Assembly (NCBI GenBank): GCA_017651645.1 | Contig: JAGCCO010000014.1 | Coordinates: 1 to 62,947 of the forward strand | Direction: 5' to 3' | DNA from: Bacteroidales bacterium | Lineage (GTDB): Bacteria; Bacteroidota; Bacteroidia; Bacteroidales; F082 | Length of the DNA stretch: 62,947 bases | In this document: positions 1 through 7,906 of the stretch, piece after piece | Layout: the number at the start of each line of letters is the position of its first letter | How positions within the stretch are numbered: position 1 is the stretch's first letter | The notes under the pieces: generated by a model | What the model was told of the DNA's origin: nothing | The model's input: only the letters and a program-made list of their open reading frames with translations | Database searches by the model: none | Position numbers and translations under genes: made by a program

Positions 1-19
1 AGGCCGGCCGATAGAGAGA

Positions 20-134
<115 letters not shown>

Positions 135-142
135 TTAACGGG

Positions 143-171
143 AACCCCGACAGCACAACGCTGCCGGGGTT
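143..171 (+). terminator. rRNA operon terminator hairpin
   Basis: An 11-bp stem (AACCCCGACAG / CTGCCGGGGTT, one mismatch) closes a 7-nt loop directly downstream of the 5S gene. The T-rich tract after it is weak (TCACTGTTTATA). Position and strength fit the end of the rRNA operon, and it also separates that operon from the convergent helicase gene. Confidence 0.7.
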
Positions 172-189
172 CACTGTTTATAGGTCTAC

Positions 190-1611
190 CTATTCTTCGA
201 AAAACTCCTCCTTGAAATTCACAAAGAACACTCGCTCCTGTGCTCGTGTCAAAGCCGTGTAGATCCAGCGTAGGTCTTCCACTTCCAATGTCTCTTTTTG
301 GTTCAACGAGGAATCGATGAAGACGGTGTTCCATTGCCCGCCTTGGGTTTTGTGGCAGGTGAGAGCATAGGCGAATTTCACCTGCAAAGCGTTGAACCAG
401 GGATTCTTCTTCATCTCCTTGTATCGCTCCCTGCGGTTCGGGATGTCCATGTAGTCCTCTTCAATGGCAGCGAACAGCCGTTTGTTTTCCTCTTCTGTCA
501 ACGAAGGGCTGTTGTTGTTCAATGTGTCCAATAGGATCTTTGCCTCCAAATTTGGTGCATCAGGATAGTCGGTGAAGCTGAGTTCCACATCGGCAAAGCG
601 GAAACCATACATCTCGTCGAAATGCTTGATTTTCCTTATCTCAGCCATGTCGCCGTTGGCAATGAAGTTGATGTCGGGGTTGCATTCTGTCCAGTAATAG
701 TTGTTTTTCACTACCATCAGCTTGTCGCCCGTAGCCATCTCACCTTCGATGTTGAGGATGCGTCCACGGATGGCCTGGTTGAACATGTTGGCCCGTTTGT
801 TCGACTTGCAAATGATGACGGCCTCATTGTCTGAAGTGTTGGCAAAGACATTGTGCAACATCTCTTCAAAGGTCTCAGGCTCAATCTTTTGGATGTCGTC
901 GAAACCCTGAAGATGAAATAGCGGAAGCGCATATTCGTAGAGGTTTTGACTGAGCAATTGCCTTACATCGGTGGCATTATACAGTATTCCCGATTCCAAT
1001 GCCTGTCGCTTAACTTCGGTGAGTTCGTAAGTGGCTGCCGTAATCGGGAACTCGGATTTCAGATACTCGCAGTCCAAAGCCGGACTCTCGTTGCTGCCCA
1101 CGGGAGGCAGCTGTGCCGTGTCGCCAATGAGCAACAACCGGCAGTTCTCGCCACTGAATACATAGCCTAACAAGTCATCAAGCAAGCTGGAGCCGCCGAA
1201 TTCTTTCTGTTCGCCAATCATGGAGGCCTCGTCGACAATGAAAAGCGCATTCTTGAATTTGTTTTCAGCCCTCGTGATGCGGATGCTGCCGTCGGGGAAG
1301 GTCTTGGTTTGGTATATCCTTCTGTGGATGGTGCTGGCGTTTTGTCCCGTGTAGCTGCTGAGCACCTTGGCGGCTCTTCCCGTAGGCGCCATCAGCACAT
1401 ATTTCATTCCGATGGAAGGCAACGTCCTCACCAAGGTCTTGACCAAAGAGGTCTTTCCCGTACCCGCATAACCACGCAAGATATAGGTGGGATTCTCTTT
1501 TTGCGAAAGCAGGAAAGCCGAAAGATGATACATCACAATGGCTTGCCCGTCGGTGGGCTCGAAGCCGAAGGACTGAATCATCTTTCCGTATAGTTCGCTG
1601 CGGCTTAACAT
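190..1611 (-). CDS. RecD/Pif1-like ATP-dependent DNA helicase
   Basis: A 473-residue cytosolic superfamily 1 helicase. Walker A reads GYAGTGKT (residues 47-54), Walker B FIVDEAS (about 124-130), and the UvrD_C_2-type C-terminal motif reads AYALTCHKTQGG near residue 420, followed by YTALTRA. This is the AAA_30 plus UvrD_C_2 layout of stand-alone RecD-like/exodeoxyribonuclease V alpha-like helicases in Bacteroidota, which lack RecB and RecC partners. The ATG lies 9 bp after the tamL stop, so it is probably the second gene of a tamL-helicase operon. The family is assigned with confidence; the exact DNA repair role is inferred. Confidence 0.88.
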   Translation of the reverse strand: MLSRSELYGKMIQSFGFEPTDGQAIVMYHLSAFLLSQKENPTYILRGYAGTGKTSLVKTLVRTLPSIGMKYVLMAPTGRAAKVLSSYTGQNASTIHRRIYQTKTFPDGSIRITRAENKFKNALFIVDEASMIGEQKEFGGSSLLDDLLGYVFSGENCRLLLIGDTAQLPPVGSNESPALDCEYLKSEFPITAATYELTEVKRQALESGILYNATDVRQLLSQNLYEYALPLFHLQGFDDIQKIEPETFEEMLHNVFANTSDNEAVIICKSNKRANMFNQAIRGRILNIEGEMATGDKLMVVKNNYYWTECNPDINFIANGDMAEIRKIKHFDEMYGFRFADVELSFTDYPDAPNLEAKILLDTLNNNSPSLTEEENKRLFAAIEEDYMDIPNRRERYKEMKKNPWFNALQVKFAYALTCHKTQGGQWNTVFIDSSLNQKETLEVEDLRWIYTALTRAQERVFFVNFKEEFFEE

Positions 1612-1620
1612 AATGGTTCA

Positions 1621-3927
1621 TCAGAAGGGATAGCCGATGCCTGCTTGCATTCTGAGGTTGTTGCCTTGTCCAAAGCGCCAATAGCTTCCGTTTGTGGGGT
1701 AAGGATTACGCATGGCGTAGGCAAAATCGAAACGAAGAATGAGGAAGGAAACATCCAGTCTGATGCCGAATCCTGCATCGACCGCAAGTTGCTTGTAGAA
1801 AGTGTTGAAGTTGAACTCACTGTTGGGCAAGGATTCGTTGGGATGGTATGTCCACACGTTGCCCGCATCGATGAAGATGGCCCCGTTGACGATGTTGTAA
1901 AGGGGAAACCGGTACTCGGCGTTGAACTCCAGTTGCAAGTCACCAGTCTTTTCGATGTCGTCAGAGATAGGGACATAGCCTCCAGGGCCAACGGTCCGGT
2001 AAAGCCAACCACGAAGGCCGTTGGCACCGCCACCGTAAAAGCTGCGCTCAAATGGCATGTCTTGTGAGTTGCCGTAGGGGATGCCGAGGCCTACGAACTG
2101 TCGCATGACAAACCATAAGTCTTCACCAAGATTGAGGTGCTGGCGGATGTCGAAACTACCTCTGAGGTATTGTGCGTAACGCATTCCGAATAATTCATGG
2201 TGTCCGTCATCGCTTTGAGTCATGAGTTTGGTTTGGTTGAACAACGAGAGCAGGTTGCCGCTCGACTCAAAATCGGTACGGATATAGAAAAAACTACCCG
2301 TTTGGTTGATGCGTTGTGTGTTGTAGACCATCGAATACCGGGTGCCGAAAATCAGGTGGCTGGTGTATTGGGCTTTTTTTCGTTGGCTGGTCTCCGAATC
2401 GAGATAGGCTTGAAAGGTAGGGTTGATGTTGGCGATTTTCACGCTGTTGAGATGGAAAGGGGAGAAGTTCTGTCCCAGCCGGTAGTTACTTTTCCAGTCG
2501 TAAGTGTAGGAGGCACTCGAGATGTATCGCGAATAGTAGTATCTGGTTTGCGTGTTGACGCCTAACGAAAGGGAGGTGGTGGGTTGGTAGTCACGGGCGA
2601 AAGTGAAGGAAGAGAAAGGACCGAGGAACTTTGGGAAGTGGAGACTGGCTGTGAGGCCAAATTCCCATGTGTTGAATACGTTTTTTCCGCTTTCCGCGGC
2701 TTCAGTTCCTAACAGTTTTTGTGCCTCAAAACCTCCTTTTAGGCTGAGTTGGAAAGTTTCGGCACCGTGGAAAATGTTCTTGTTGGAGTAGGACAGACTG
2801 CCTTTGATGCCCAAATCGCCTCCGGAGTTGGTGCCTTCACCTTGCAAAGTGATGGAATGCTTTTCGCTCTGTTGCATCGTGATGCGGCAGTCGAGTAGGT
2901 TGAGGCTGTCATGAGGACTCGATACCGTATCGAATTCAATATTGATGTTACGAAGTAGTTTGTAGTTACCTAAGGCTCTGTAGGTACTTGTGACGCTTCT
3001 CAGGTTGTAGGGTAGCCCTTCGATGATGTGGATGGATTGTTTGAAGGTTTGTGGCTTCACTTGAGGAGTATCGAAATAGTAGAAATCCCAGACGTTTTTC
3101 CGTTTCCTTAATCCTGCCTCGACGGTGAGTGAAGCGGAGTCGGTGGGCTTGTCATTCATCCTGAAGACATTGAAGTTGGGATAGATACTGATGTCTCGGA
3201 TGTAGTATTTCTTGTAAGACAACTTATTGTCTTTCAATCGCATGGTAATAGCCAAGCTATGGTCTAGGTAATTGCTGTCCACCTCAAAGAAGATGTCGTC
3301 GCGGTTGAAGTAGTAGTACCCTGAATTTTTCATCCTCTCGGTGATGATTTCGCGCACATTGTCAAGGGTATAGGCATTGTAGATGTCACCTTCATTGATG
3401 TCGAATTTGGTGCTGTCACGCATGATGTAGCTCCTGATAAGGGAGTCGTTGATCACATACTCTATATGGTTTACCTTATAAGGTTGGGTGGGGTAGACAT
3501 GGTAGGTGATTTTCGACCGTTTTCCTCGGGTTTTCACCGTATGGGTCACTTTGGAATGGAAATAGCCCACGTTGTCGAGGTAACGCATCATTTGGGTGCT
3601 CGAATTGTTGGCCTCCGTCTCATCATAATAAATGGGATCCCTACCGAATCGTTCGTTGAACCATTTCCAAACCGTGCTTTTGGGTCTGCGCTCCGATTTG
3701 TAATAAATCCAATTAGGTATTTTGGTTTGGAATGTACTCTTGTAAGGCTTGAGGGTGATGTAGTTAGATAGCCCTGACTTGCTGATTTTGGTTTTTTTGC
3801 CTTCAATGGTGATTTTGTTGCTCTTAACCAGACTTTTGCCTTCGGGAATGAAACGATTGATGCTGCACGAGGACATAAAAATGGCCACGAACAGCACGAT
3901 AATGATATGGAACCTTTTGCCTGACAC
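1621..3927 (-). CDS. tamL: TamL-type outer-membrane barrel lipoprotein (BamA/TamA family)
   Basis: A 768-residue outer-membrane protein with a lipoprotein signal (Cys21 after FMSS). POTRA-like repeats follow (about residues 30-330, including a NEGDIYNAYTLDNVREIITE segment), then a C-terminal 16-strand-type barrel with the BamA-family loop element SFYGGGANGLRGW and the terminal Phe (GIGYPF) typical of barrel proteins. In Bacteroidota the lipidated TamA homologue TamL works with a TamB partner in outer-membrane biogenesis. No tamB gene is present here. The gene has its own -7 element at 3968-3975 and is followed after 9 bp by the helicase gene. Confidence 0.88.
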   Translation of the reverse strand: MSGKRFHIIIVLFVAIFMSSCSINRFIPEGKSLVKSNKITIEGKKTKISKSGLSNYITLKPYKSTFQTKIPNWIYYKSERRPKSTVWKWFNERFGRDPIYYDETEANNSSTQMMRYLDNVGYFHSKVTHTVKTRGKRSKITYHVYPTQPYKVNHIEYVINDSLIRSYIMRDSTKFDINEGDIYNAYTLDNVREIITERMKNSGYYYFNRDDIFFEVDSNYLDHSLAITMRLKDNKLSYKKYYIRDISIYPNFNVFRMNDKPTDSASLTVEAGLRKRKNVWDFYYFDTPQVKPQTFKQSIHIIEGLPYNLRSVTSTYRALGNYKLLRNINIEFDTVSSPHDSLNLLDCRITMQQSEKHSITLQGEGTNSGGDLGIKGSLSYSNKNIFHGAETFQLSLKGGFEAQKLLGTEAAESGKNVFNTWEFGLTASLHFPKFLGPFSSFTFARDYQPTTSLSLGVNTQTRYYYSRYISSASYTYDWKSNYRLGQNFSPFHLNSVKIANINPTFQAYLDSETSQRKKAQYTSHLIFGTRYSMVYNTQRINQTGSFFYIRTDFESSGNLLSLFNQTKLMTQSDDGHHELFGMRYAQYLRGSFDIRQHLNLGEDLWFVMRQFVGLGIPYGNSQDMPFERSFYGGGANGLRGWLYRTVGPGGYVPISDDIEKTGDLQLEFNAEYRFPLYNIVNGAIFIDAGNVWTYHPNESLPNSEFNFNTFYKQLAVDAGFGIRLDVSFLILRFDFAYAMRNPYPTNGSYWRFGQGNNLRMQAGIGYPF

Positions 3928-3967
3928 GCAACGCAGATTTAACTTCGTTGATCCTTTTGAATCGGCG

Positions 3968-3975
3968 CAAAGGTA
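3968..3975 (-). promoter_or_regulatory. Promoter -7 element of tamL
   Basis: On the minus strand this reads TACCTTTG, matching the Bacteroidota -7 consensus TAnnTTTG. It implies a start site near 3962 and a leader of about 35 nt. Confidence 0.6.
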
Positions 3976-3987
3976 AGAATAATTCGT

Positions 3988-5274
3988 TTACACTACCTCG
4001 GCCACGGTAAAATTGCTGCCTCCGATGAAGACCACGTCGCCAAAATGGGCGTTGTTGACGGCGGAACGGTAGGCGTGGCTGACAGATTCGTATGCCATGC
4101 CGCGCAAGCCCATATCGAAGGCTTTCTCGGCCAAAACATGGGCATCCAAACCTCTGGGGATATCGGCCTTGCAGAAATAATACTCGGCATTATGGGGCAA
4201 AAGCTGCAACACGCTATCAATGTCTTTGTCGTTGACCATGCCGAGTACAAAATGTAACCTACCATATTGCATCTCAGCAAGTTGACGTACCACTTCAGTA
4301 ATGCCAGCCACATTGTGTCCCGTGTCAGCAATGGTGAGTGGGTCTTTGCAGAGGATTTGCCAACGCCCCATCAAATGCGTGTTACGGATGACTTTGGCGA
4401 TACCGTCACGGATGTCGTCTTCCGAGAGGTTAAACTTGTCGCGCAGGAGGTCGAGAGCACACATCACGGTGGTGAGGTTTTTCTTCTGGTAATTGCCCAT
4501 CAGCGGTATTTCAAGCGCTTCCAAATACAACTCGCTGTTTTTCCATACGTCAAACTGTTGTTCAGTGTTGGACTCGATATGGATTTTGTCGCAGTCAAAG
4601 ATCTGGTCGGCAAAATAGATGGGGCTGTTGCATTCCTTGGCTTTGTCGATGAAGACTTGCTCGGTCTCGGGATGGGTTTCACCAATGACCACGGGGATAT
4701 TGGGCTTGATAATACCCGCTTTCTCGTAGGCGATTTTGGCTCTTGTATCGCCCAAAAACTTGGTATGGTCGAAGTCGATGTTGGTGATGATACTCAGCTC
4801 GGGCGTGATGAGGTTGGTGGAGTCCAACCGGCCACCCATGCCCACTTCGATGATGGCGATGTCGACCTTTTCTTTCGAGAAATAGTCAAAGGCCATGCCC
4901 ACAGTCATCTCGAAAAAGGATAGTTCCATGGCCTCGAACTTGGCTTTGTAGGTATCGATAAATTGCACCACGTTTTCTTCCGAAATCATCTCCCCGTTAA
5001 TGCGAATGCGTTCTCGGAAGTCGATGAGGTGAGGCGAGGTGTAGAGTCCTGTCTTGTAGCCAGCTTCTTGAAACACTGAGGCCAACATGTGGGAAGTAGA
5101 ACCTTTGCCGTTGGTGCCAGCCACGTGCACGGATTTGAAGTTGTTGTGCGGGTTGTCCAGCAGTTGAAGGAGTTGTATGGTGTTGTTGAGGTCGGCTTTG
5201 TAGGCAGCGGCGCCGATGCGTTGGTACATCGGGAGCTTGTTGAACATCCACTCGAGAGTTTCCTTGTAGGTCAT
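3988..5274 (-). CDS. folC: Folylpolyglutamate synthase / dihydrofolate synthase
   Basis: A 428-residue Mur-ligase-family enzyme that adds glutamate to folates and, in bifunctional forms, makes dihydrofolate from dihydropteroate. The N-terminal HVAGTNGKGSTSHM is the FolC P-loop, followed by TSPHLIDFRERI, and EVGMGGRLDSTN is the second diagnostic motif. Length matches the family. The ATG is 2 bp from the tonB-like stop, so it is probably the last gene of an exbB-exbD-tonB-folC operon. tamL, next downstream, has its own promoter. Confidence 0.95.
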   Translation of the reverse strand: MTYKETLEWMFNKLPMYQRIGAAAYKADLNNTIQLLQLLDNPHNNFKSVHVAGTNGKGSTSHMLASVFQEAGYKTGLYTSPHLIDFRERIRINGEMISEENVVQFIDTYKAKFEAMELSFFEMTVGMAFDYFSKEKVDIAIIEVGMGGRLDSTNLITPELSIITNIDFDHTKFLGDTRAKIAYEKAGIIKPNIPVVIGETHPETEQVFIDKAKECNSPIYFADQIFDCDKIHIESNTEQQFDVWKNSELYLEALEIPLMGNYQKKNLTTVMCALDLLRDKFNLSEDDIRDGIAKVIRNTHLMGRWQILCKDPLTIADTGHNVAGITEVVRQLAEMQYGRLHFVLGMVNDKDIDSVLQLLPHNAEYYFCKADIPRGLDAHVLAEKAFDMGLRGMAYESVSHAYRSAVNNAHFGDVVFIGGSNFTVAEVV

Positions 5275-5276
5275 AG

Positions 5277-6035
5277 TTACTGGTTTATGACAAAAGTATA
5301 GGTGATGGTGCCGTGTTGCTCTTCGGGAGCATTAGGGTCAGAAGCGAAGGATGAGCGCATGGCAGCCTGTTTGGCCTTTTGACGCATGTCGCTGTTAATC
5401 ACAGTGGTGCCCTTAGTGGCAACTTCTGCGCGTGTTACTTTGCCTTGGCGATCCACCCAGATGTCGACCACCACGATGCCTTCTTCGCTGAAGTCGTCAT
5501 TGGGGCGGTGCAGCGATTTGGCGCCACGGCCACCAAGGTCGTAACCTGTTCCATTGCCTTTCCCGCCTTGTCCGTCATATTTCTTGATGCCAGCCAAGCC
5601 GTTGGGATTGCCTTGGTCGCCAGGTTGTCCCGTGATGCCTTCCGAGCCGCCGGGCTGCGGGTTGTTGTTGCCTTTGAACAAAGCCCTTTGATTGACGGTG
5701 GGTTTTGGCTCTTCGGCAGGCTTTTCCTGTTTCGGCTTGGTGTTTTTGGGCTTCTCCAATGCAGGGGCTTCCTCGTCGTTTTGAGTGATGAGGTCTTCCT
5801 TGCTCTTATTGGTCTGTTGCTGAGGCTGGGCAGCCATAGGGATGGCGGGCTTCTCAGGCTGGATGTTGCCCATGCCTTGGTCCATCATGCCCAAGTCGAC
5901 CTCAACACCTTCTTCTCCTGGGAGGGGGAGTGGCGTTCTGAAAGCCATCAGAAACAGAATAAGAACTGCCAAAGCGTGAACCACGATGGTCCCTGCTATG
6001 GCTATGCCCTTGTCTTTCTTTTCGTTGTTGTTCAT
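5277..6035 (-). CDS. TonB-family energy transducer
   Basis: A 252-residue protein with one N-terminal membrane helix (about residues 9-30, IAIAGTIVVHALAVLILFLM), a Lys/Pro/Glu-rich periplasmic stretch (about 75-110), a Gly/Asn-rich region, and a C-terminal TonB-like domain (EEGIVVVDIWVDRQGKVTRAEV, ending TYTFVINQ). It follows exbB and exbD with 11-12 bp gaps. Together they should form an ExbB-ExbD-TonB (or TolQ-TolR-TolA-like) proton-motive-force complex that energises outer-membrane receptors. The transported substrate cannot be told from sequence. Confidence 0.88.
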   Translation of the reverse strand: MNNNEKKDKGIAIAGTIVVHALAVLILFLMAFRTPLPLPGEEGVEVDLGMMDQGMGNIQPEKPAIPMAAQPQQQTNKSKEDLITQNDEEAPALEKPKNTKPKQEKPAEEPKPTVNQRALFKGNNNPQPGGSEGITGQPGDQGNPNGLAGIKKYDGQGGKGNGTGYDLGGRGAKSLHRPNDDFSEEGIVVVDIWVDRQGKVTRAEVATKGTTVINSDMRQKAKQAAMRSSFASDPNAPEEQHGTITYTFVINQ

Positions 6036-6046
6036 AAACAGCCCTC

Positions 6047-6460
6047 CTATTTCTTTTGTGAGGTGGCGAGAATGACTTTGTGGTTATTGCCAGTGGCGTT
6101 GTTGATTTCGTTGACAGCATCAATCACGTTCACAATGTATTGTACGGGAACGGTCTTGTCGGAACGCAGCACCACGGTAGCTTGGGTGTCGTTGCCGATT
6201 TTAGCGTTGATGAAGTCGGTAAGTTGGGTCTCGTCAGCGGCGGTCTCGTCAACAAAGTACTGGAACTGCTCGTTGACATAGACGGTGACAGTCTGCTTGG
6301 CCATGGTCTTGCTGTTGCTCGATGGCAGCATGAGCTTGATGGCGTTGGGAGCGACTAAGGTCGAAGTCAGCATAAAGAAAATCAGCAGCAGAAACACCAA
6401 GTCCGACATGGACGAGGAATTAAATGTAGGTTCGACCTTATTTCTTGATCTGATTGCCAT
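6047..6460 (-). CDS. exbD: ExbD/TolR-family biopolymer transport protein
   Basis: A 137-residue inner-membrane protein with a short cytosolic N-terminus, one transmembrane helix (DLVFLLLIFFMLTST, about residues 20-35) containing the family's conserved Asp at its start (SDLVFLLLIFFM), and a periplasmic domain. Length and topology are normal for ExbD. It lies between exbB and the tonB-like gene with 12- and 11-bp gaps, which supports a single transcript and a shared complex. Confidence 0.92.
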   Translation of the reverse strand: MAIRSRNKVEPTFNSSSMSDLVFLLLIFFMLTSTLVAPNAIKLMLPSSNSKTMAKQTVTVYVNEQFQYFVDETAADETQLTDFINAKIGNDTQATVVLRSDKTVPVQYIVNVIDAVNEINNATGNNHKVILATSQKK

Positions 6461-6472
6461 AATATGCTGGTT

Positions 6473-7171
6473 TTATGCGGGTTCGTTCAGCACGTCCATG
6501 AATTCGGTCGCCTTGCCTTCGAGCAGGTTGACGACTTTTTGGATCTTTGTCGAGATAATGGCATGGAAGAAATAGGCGAAAATGCCGACAATCAGACCAC
6601 CGACGGTGGTCACCATGGCTTCGTATATGCCTGACGAAAGCAGTTCAATATCAATGTTGTTGCCTGCCATCGACATATTGTAAAACGCGCGGATCATACC
6701 AGTGACGGTACCCAAGAAACCAATCATGGGGGCAGCACTGGCAATCATGGCCAAGATGCTGACGCCACGCTCCAAATTGGCGACTTCCAGGTTGCCCACA
6801 TTCTCGATGGCTGAGTTGATATCGCTTAAGGGACGACCGATACGGGAGATGCCTTTCTCAATCATTCTGGAGATAGGGGTGGAGTTGCCGCGGCACAAGG
6901 CCTTGGCCGAGTCCAATTTGCCGTCTTTCATGTATTCACGGATGCGTTCCATAAAGCTGTTGTCGTATTTTGTGGCACGCGAGACGGTGATGTATCTCTC
7001 AATGAAGATATACACCGCTATGATAGACAAAACGGCCAATAAAATCATGATCCAGCCGCCTTTGGTGGCGAGGTCAAGGATGGAAAGCTTGATTTCAGTA
7101 GGCTGGGCTACTGTTTCTGTTACGGCTGTACCCAAATCATTGGTAGCCTGTTGGATTTGAAGGAGATTCAT
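6473..7171 (-). CDS. exbB: ExbB/TolQ/MotA proton-channel family protein
   Basis: A 232-residue inner-membrane protein with three predicted helices (about residues 35-57, 135-160 and 185-205) and the ExbB signature region APMIGFLGTVTGMIRAF, followed by GIYEAMVTTVGGLIVGI. It forms the proton channel with ExbD. It is the first gene of the exbB-exbD-tonB-folC cluster. Its leader region (7172-7279) contains a 32-nt near-perfect palindrome that also occurs elsewhere in the window. Confidence 0.93.
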   Translation of the reverse strand: MNLLQIQQATNDLGTAVTETVAQPTEIKLSILDLATKGGWIMILLAVLSIIAVYIFIERYITVSRATKYDNSFMERIREYMKDGKLDSAKALCRGNSTPISRMIEKGISRIGRPLSDINSAIENVGNLEVANLERGVSILAMIASAAPMIGFLGTVTGMIRAFYNMSMAGNNIDIELLSSGIYEAMVTTVGGLIVGIFAYFFHAIISTKIQKVVNLLEGKATEFMDVLNEPA

Positions 7172-7214
7172 ATTGTTGTTTAATTGTTGAATCGTTGAAT
7201 TGTTTATTTGTTGT

Positions 7215-7246
7215 TTGTAGAGACGTGGCGCGCCGCGTCTCTACAA
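7215..7246. repeat. Dispersed palindrome GTAGAGACG...CGTCTCTAC, copy 1
   Basis: A 32-nt inverted repeat, with half-sites TTGTAGAGACGTGGCG and CGCCGCGTCTCTACAA and a single T/C mismatch that would be a G-U pair in RNA. It sits between lolA-like and exbB. A second copy with the same outer arms is at 57666-57693. It could act as a terminator or attenuator hairpin, but the same sequence family recurring at unrelated loci suggests a mobile or repetitive palindromic element. Confidence 0.75.
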
Positions 7247-7279
7247 GGTTAATAACCAAAAGCAATCTGTTTTATTGCG

Positions 7280-7903
7280 TCACCGCATATCAATCACATC
7301 GACGTTTGGATGCTTTTTCTCATCGAAGGTGAAGAATTTGTTGTCAAGGTTTTGATCGAATTTCATTTCCTCAACAGTAACCACCATCTTGCTACCGTCT
7401 TCCATATAGATGTCGGCGCTTTTCAATTCGGCTTTTTTTGTGTCGAGTTTCAAGGTTACACGTTTGTATTGTCCTTTAGGATTGGCAAGTTCAATGCTGG
7501 CAATACCTTTGGCATCGATACCTGCAAGGGTGGCCACATAACTCTCGTCTAATGAGGTGAGCAGTTTGAGTGGTGTGTTGTCTGTGCCTTCGCTGGCATT
7601 ACTTATCATGACTTCCTCGTCGTCAACGAGATAGGTCCAAATGGTCTTGCCATCGGAAATGGTTTGTTGTTCGGCCGTTTCAATCTTGTAAGATTCGCCT
7701 TGTAGCCATGCATGACCTTTCTCGCCCTCAATCAAGGTTTTTTCATCGGGGCTGATTTGGTAATTGAATACCATTTCCACATTCTTGTGGCTTTTGAGTT
7801 GATTGATCACGAGCCGAATCAAAACCTCGGCGTTGTTTTGCGCGCTAACTACTTGTGCTGCAAATAAAAAAGCGATACAGGCGATGATGTTTTTTGTCTT
7901 CAT
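7280..7903 (-). CDS. LolA-like outer-membrane lipoprotein carrier protein
   Basis: A 207-residue secreted protein with a signal peptide (MKTKNIIACIAFLFAAQVVSAQ). The body is a LolA-like half-barrel: KSHKNVEMVFNYQISPDE, LQGESYKIETAEQQTISDGKTIWTYL and the C-terminal FTFDEKKHPNVDVIDMR are all typical of LolA_like proteins in Bacteroidota. Its probable role is moving lipoproteins across the periplasm. It starts 3 bp after ftsK, so the two are co-transcribed, a gene pairing common in this phylum. Confidence 0.87.
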   Translation of the reverse strand: MKTKNIIACIAFLFAAQVVSAQNNAEVLIRLVINQLKSHKNVEMVFNYQISPDEKTLIEGEKGHAWLQGESYKIETAEQQTISDGKTIWTYLVDDEEVMISNASEGTDNTPLKLLTSLDESYVATLAGIDAKGIASIELANPKGQYKRVTLKLDTKKAELKSADIYMEDGSKMVVTVEEMKFDQNLDNKFFTFDEKKHPNVDVIDMR

Positions 7904-7906
7904 TTT